Source of the DNA: Piscicola geometra
Lineage: Eukaryota > Annelida > Clitellata > Hirudinida > Piscicolidae
Direction of reading: 5' to 3'
DNA length: 64,000 nt
Assembly: GCA_943735955.1 (NCBI GenBank)
Contig: CALSEQ010000033.1
Coordinates: forward strand, 1,363,501 to 1,427,500
This document shows, in pieces, positions 61,141-64,000 of the stretch; position 1 is the stretch's first letter, and each line of letters starts with the position of its first letter. A program made the translations under genes and the position numbers. The notes under the pieces were generated by a model, which did no database searches, was not told where the DNA came from, and saw nothing but the letters and a program-made list of their open reading frames with translations.

Positions 61141-61614
61141 CAATTCAATCACAAACCTACCTCATAATTTAATTTATATCCTTGGGGATTTCAATATTAA
61201 TATATTAAATAGTGATTGTAATAATATATCAAATAATTTTATCAATTTGATGTCATTATTCAACTTTATCCCACTCATCACGCACCCAACTAGAGTCACT
61301 CCATACTCCAGCACGCTTATCGACAATATATACACAAATAACCTACAACTACACAATGTCTAATGTTCTGTCAAATGATTTATCCGACCACTATCCTATC
61401 TGCACCTTTTCGAAACTACAATTTAAACAAAAATCTTTCACCCCACAAAATAATTTCTTATTTTCAGATAGGAATATTTTCAAATTAAATAGTTTTTTGT
61501 TATCCCATGATTGGAGCAAGGTTTTGTCTTCTGACGACATAGATTTTGTTGCAAAACACTTCATCGAAACAATACAAAGTGGTCTAACTACTCATTGTCA
61601 ACATAAAAACGAAT
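61141..61614 (+). pseudogene. CR1-like LINE endonuclease C-terminal fragment
   Basis: Directly after the ORF1 stop the frame reads NLIYILGDFNINIL and THPTRVTPYSSTLIDNIYTN, then (shifted) NDLSDHYPICTFS, the last three endonuclease motifs. The N-terminal endonuclease half is missing. The frame continues to 61,614, where the inverted-repeat element inserts. Confidence 0.8.
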
Positions 61615-61618
61615 TGCA

Positions 61619-63483
61619 GTCGATTCACTCCTTAACCGATTCACCCCTTAACCTATTCACCCCATAACCGATTCACCCCTTAACCAATTCACCCCATAAC
61701 CGATTCACCCCTCAACCGATTCACCCTTTAAAATAGTTAAAAACTGACTTTTTTCAATAAAATTTTTAATATATAAAAAAAATTGTAAATATAAAATAAA
61801 ATTGTAAATACAAAATAAAATTTTAAATATAAAATAAAATTGTAAATATAAAATAAAATTGTAAATATAAAATAAAATTTTAAATATAAAATAAAATTTT
61901 AAATATAGATTAAAATTGTAAATATAAAATAAAATTGTAAATATAAAATAAAATTGTAAATATAAAATAAAATTGTAAATATAAAATAAAATTGTAAATA
62001 TTAAATGAAATTGTAAATATAAAATAAAATTGTAAATATAAAATAAAATTTTAAATATAAAATAAAAGTTTAAATATAGATTAAAATTGTAAATATAAAA
62101 TAAAATTGTAAATATAAAATAAAATTGTAAATACAAAATAAAATTGTAAATATAAAATAAAATTGTAAATATTAAATGAAATTGTAAATATAAAATAAAA
62201 GTTTAAATATAAAATTATTTATTAAATTCAAAATACTTTATCAAAACAAAATATTGAATAAAAAATAAATTATTCAACACAAAATAAATTACTAAATACA
62301 AGGCACTCATTTCAACCAATTCATTTTAGGATTGTATTTTATGACAGCCTTTGGACAAAATGAACTTTTTTACTAAGTAAAAGCGAAGCATACATTGGTA
62401 ATTTTTAACATGGAGCAGATCATGCAGTTGATTAGGAATTGATTAGGAAGTGAGGAAAAAACAGACTATTTTTAAAGGAAATATAAAAACGGTGATTTTT
62501 TCTTTTTCCTATCTATTTTCTTTGCAATCAGTTGACTTGAAAATTTCGGTTAAAAGTACACTAGCATACTATTGAGGGGTGGATCGGTCAAGGGATGAAT
62601 CGACTGCAACTCCATAAATATAACTGCACTTTTTCAGAAACAACAAGTTTTGGATCTTTTTACAATGCGCGTACAAACAAACCGTTGATTTCTGTGATGG
62701 CCAATCAAAGCTATTTATTTTATAATTATCTATTTATTTTATAACTATCTATTTATTTTATAATTATCTATTTATTTTATAATTATCTATTTATTTTATA
62801 ATTATCTATTTATTTTATAATTATCTATTTATTTTATAATTATCTATTTATTTTATAATTATCTATTTATTTTATAATTATATATTTATTTTATAATTAT
62901 CTATTTATTTTATAATTATCTATTTAATTTATAATTATCTATTTATTTTATAATTGTCTATTTATTTTATAATTATCTATTCACTTAATAATTTTTTATT
63001 TATTTAATAATTTTTTTAATATTTTGTAATTTTTTTAATATTTTATAATTTTTTAAGTATTTTATAATTTTTTAAATATTTTATAATTTTTTTAATATTT
63101 TATAATTTGTTCAATATTTTATAATATTTTTATTATTTTATAATTTTTTTAATATTTTATAATTTCTAATATTTTATCATTTTATTATTTTTTTTACATT
63201 TTTTAAATATGTTATGGTTTTTATATATTTTTTAGATATATTTCATCATTTAAAAAAATAATTTGCCATTTATTTTATCTTTTTGAATAAATGTATTTAT
63301 TCATTTTATAATTTTTTCATAGTTTTTTATCTATTTGAACAAATTATAGTTTTTTTTTCATTATTTTAAAAATAATAATTTATTATTTTATTTTAGCAAA
63401 ATACCTATAAAAAATAATGTCCGTTTTCACTATTTTAAGGGATGAATCGGTTATGGGGTGAATCGGTTAAGGGGTAAATCGAC
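61619..63483. mobile_element. Inverted-repeat (foldback-like) element with TGCA target duplication
   Basis: The left end GTCGATTCACTCCTTAACCG has about seven 16-bp repeats (CCGATTCACCCCTTAA type). The right end is the inverted form with about three. Inside are two 19-bp AT-rich arrays in opposite sense and a spacer. TGCA flanks both ends (61,615-61,618 and 63,484-63,487); removing the element plus one TGCA joins NEL to HPHKNRHNTCLRKQAWLTNL in frame, which restores the LINE linker. No transposase is present. Confidence 0.75.
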
Positions 63484-63487
63484 TGCA

Positions 63488-64000
63488 TCCCCATAAAAAC
63501 AGACATAATACTTGCTTGCGTAAACAAGCTTGGCTGACAAATCTCTTTTGGTTTCTTCAAAACACAAAAACAAGTTGTATAAAAAATGTATTAGCTCTCC
63601 AACTGATCTCAATATAATTACTTAAAAAACTTATAAAAACTTATTTCATTCTCTTTGCAGAAAAATAAATACAATAAAGAAGAATTCCTTGAGCATAAAC
63701 ATAATATTAAGAAAACATGGGATTTAATAAAATATCATTTAAATAACTACAATAAAACAAAATAATATTACATTAAAAACTAACAATGAAATAATTACGG
63801 ACAAATCTTCTATCGCAACTATTTTTGTTTGCAGCTTTTTCTGAAAACAAAAATAATTATATTAAAAAATCATACCTGAATAAAAGTCCACAAAATTCTT
63901 TTTTTCTCTTAGAAACAGATTTAATTGAAGTAAGCTCTATCATTAAATCCATTTCAAATACATCTAGCTGTGGCGATGACCAAATTTCTAACAAACTTTT
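63488..64000 (+). pseudogene. CR1-like LINE linker and RT start, runs off the window
   Basis: The frame after the insertion reads RKQAWLTNLFSSS and continues with KHKNKLYKK-type linker, then the segment homologous to 13,490-13,860 (ending SCGDDQISNKL). Near-identical to the first copy. The window ends before the RT core. Confidence 0.8.

Larger units (their letters stand above)
55600..64000. repeat. Duplicated block C, longer copy
   Basis: Counterpart of 8,641-13,990 but with the full hAT, LINE ORF1 and endonuclease remnants and the complete inverted-repeat element. Includes a C14 run near 55,669. The stretch 55,740-57,500 is AT-rich, with only the SINE at about 56,147-56,332 recognised. Confidence 0.9.

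Noticed and set aside
61705..62136. 143-codon Tyr/Phe-rich minus-strand frame
   Set aside because: Translation of the 19-bp AT-rich minisatellite; no non-repetitive sequence.

Overview
The window looks like AT-rich, repeat-dominated DNA from an invertebrate animal. Support for this: vertebrate-type TTAGGG telomere repeats, animal-type hAT transposons, CR1/L2/RTE-like LINEs, tRNA-derived SINEs and very long (CA)n arrays. No single-copy host gene, rRNA or canonical tRNA gene could be recognised, and the species cannot be named from sequence alone. Almost everything readable is a transposable element, a tandem array or a relic.

The most informative part is a block at 1-8,640, present again nearly unchanged at 31,268-39,830. 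It reads left to right as satellite, four TTAGGG repeats, a Penelope-like element (PLE) on the minus strand, about 26 TTAGGG repeats, a 3' fragment of a second PLE family, then about 50 TTAGGG repeats. The PLE proteins have a Penelope-type reverse transcriptase with a YIDD active site but end without a GIY-YIG endonuclease. Their orientation (3' end against the proximal TTAGGG tract, truncated 5' end capped by a longer TTAGGG tract) is what is expected if cDNA is primed from an exposed G-rich chromosome end and the new end is then re-capped by telomerase. The PLE carries a plausible hammerhead ribozyme behind a TATA-like box. It also has an ORF1/ORF2 overlap and a correctly phased A_AAA_AAC slippery site directly before the stop that separates a Thr/Asn-rich segment from the RT. 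All RT copies here are dead and share the same lesions, so the two blocks are one segmental duplication.

A second duplicated block (8,641-about 14,000 and 55,600-64,000) carries a ZMYM1/DUF4371-like hAT relic, a CR1-like LINE, and an inverted-repeat element sitting in that LINE with a TGCA target duplication. The first copy has lost about 3.2 kb. Three junctions of the duplicated blocks (8,640/8,641, 39,830/39,831 and 55,599/55,600) coincide with the ends of telomere arrays or their homologous positions.

Between the blocks: (CA)n arrays interrupted by a LINE 3' tail (15.7-16.5 kb); a G+C-richer locus with an in-frame minisatellite (17.7-19.0 kb); a hAT relic (20.1-20.6 kb); an L2-like LINE fragment (21.5-22.2 kb); a decayed RTE-like LINE (23.1-26.15 kb); and a 911-bp higher-order satellite (26.8-32.7 kb). 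After the second PLE block come a very homogeneous 14-bp satellite (39.8-43.5 kb), a 16-bp array with an embedded 443-bp repeat (43.5-46.4 kb), a nest of three hAT elements each inside the previous with intact 8-bp target duplications (46.9-50.8 kb), and an L2-like LINE broken by a hAT-like MITE and by an antisense CR1-like LINE (51.2-54.6 kb). Because long near-identical blocks occur twice in one window, assembly or haplotype artefacts must be kept in mind.
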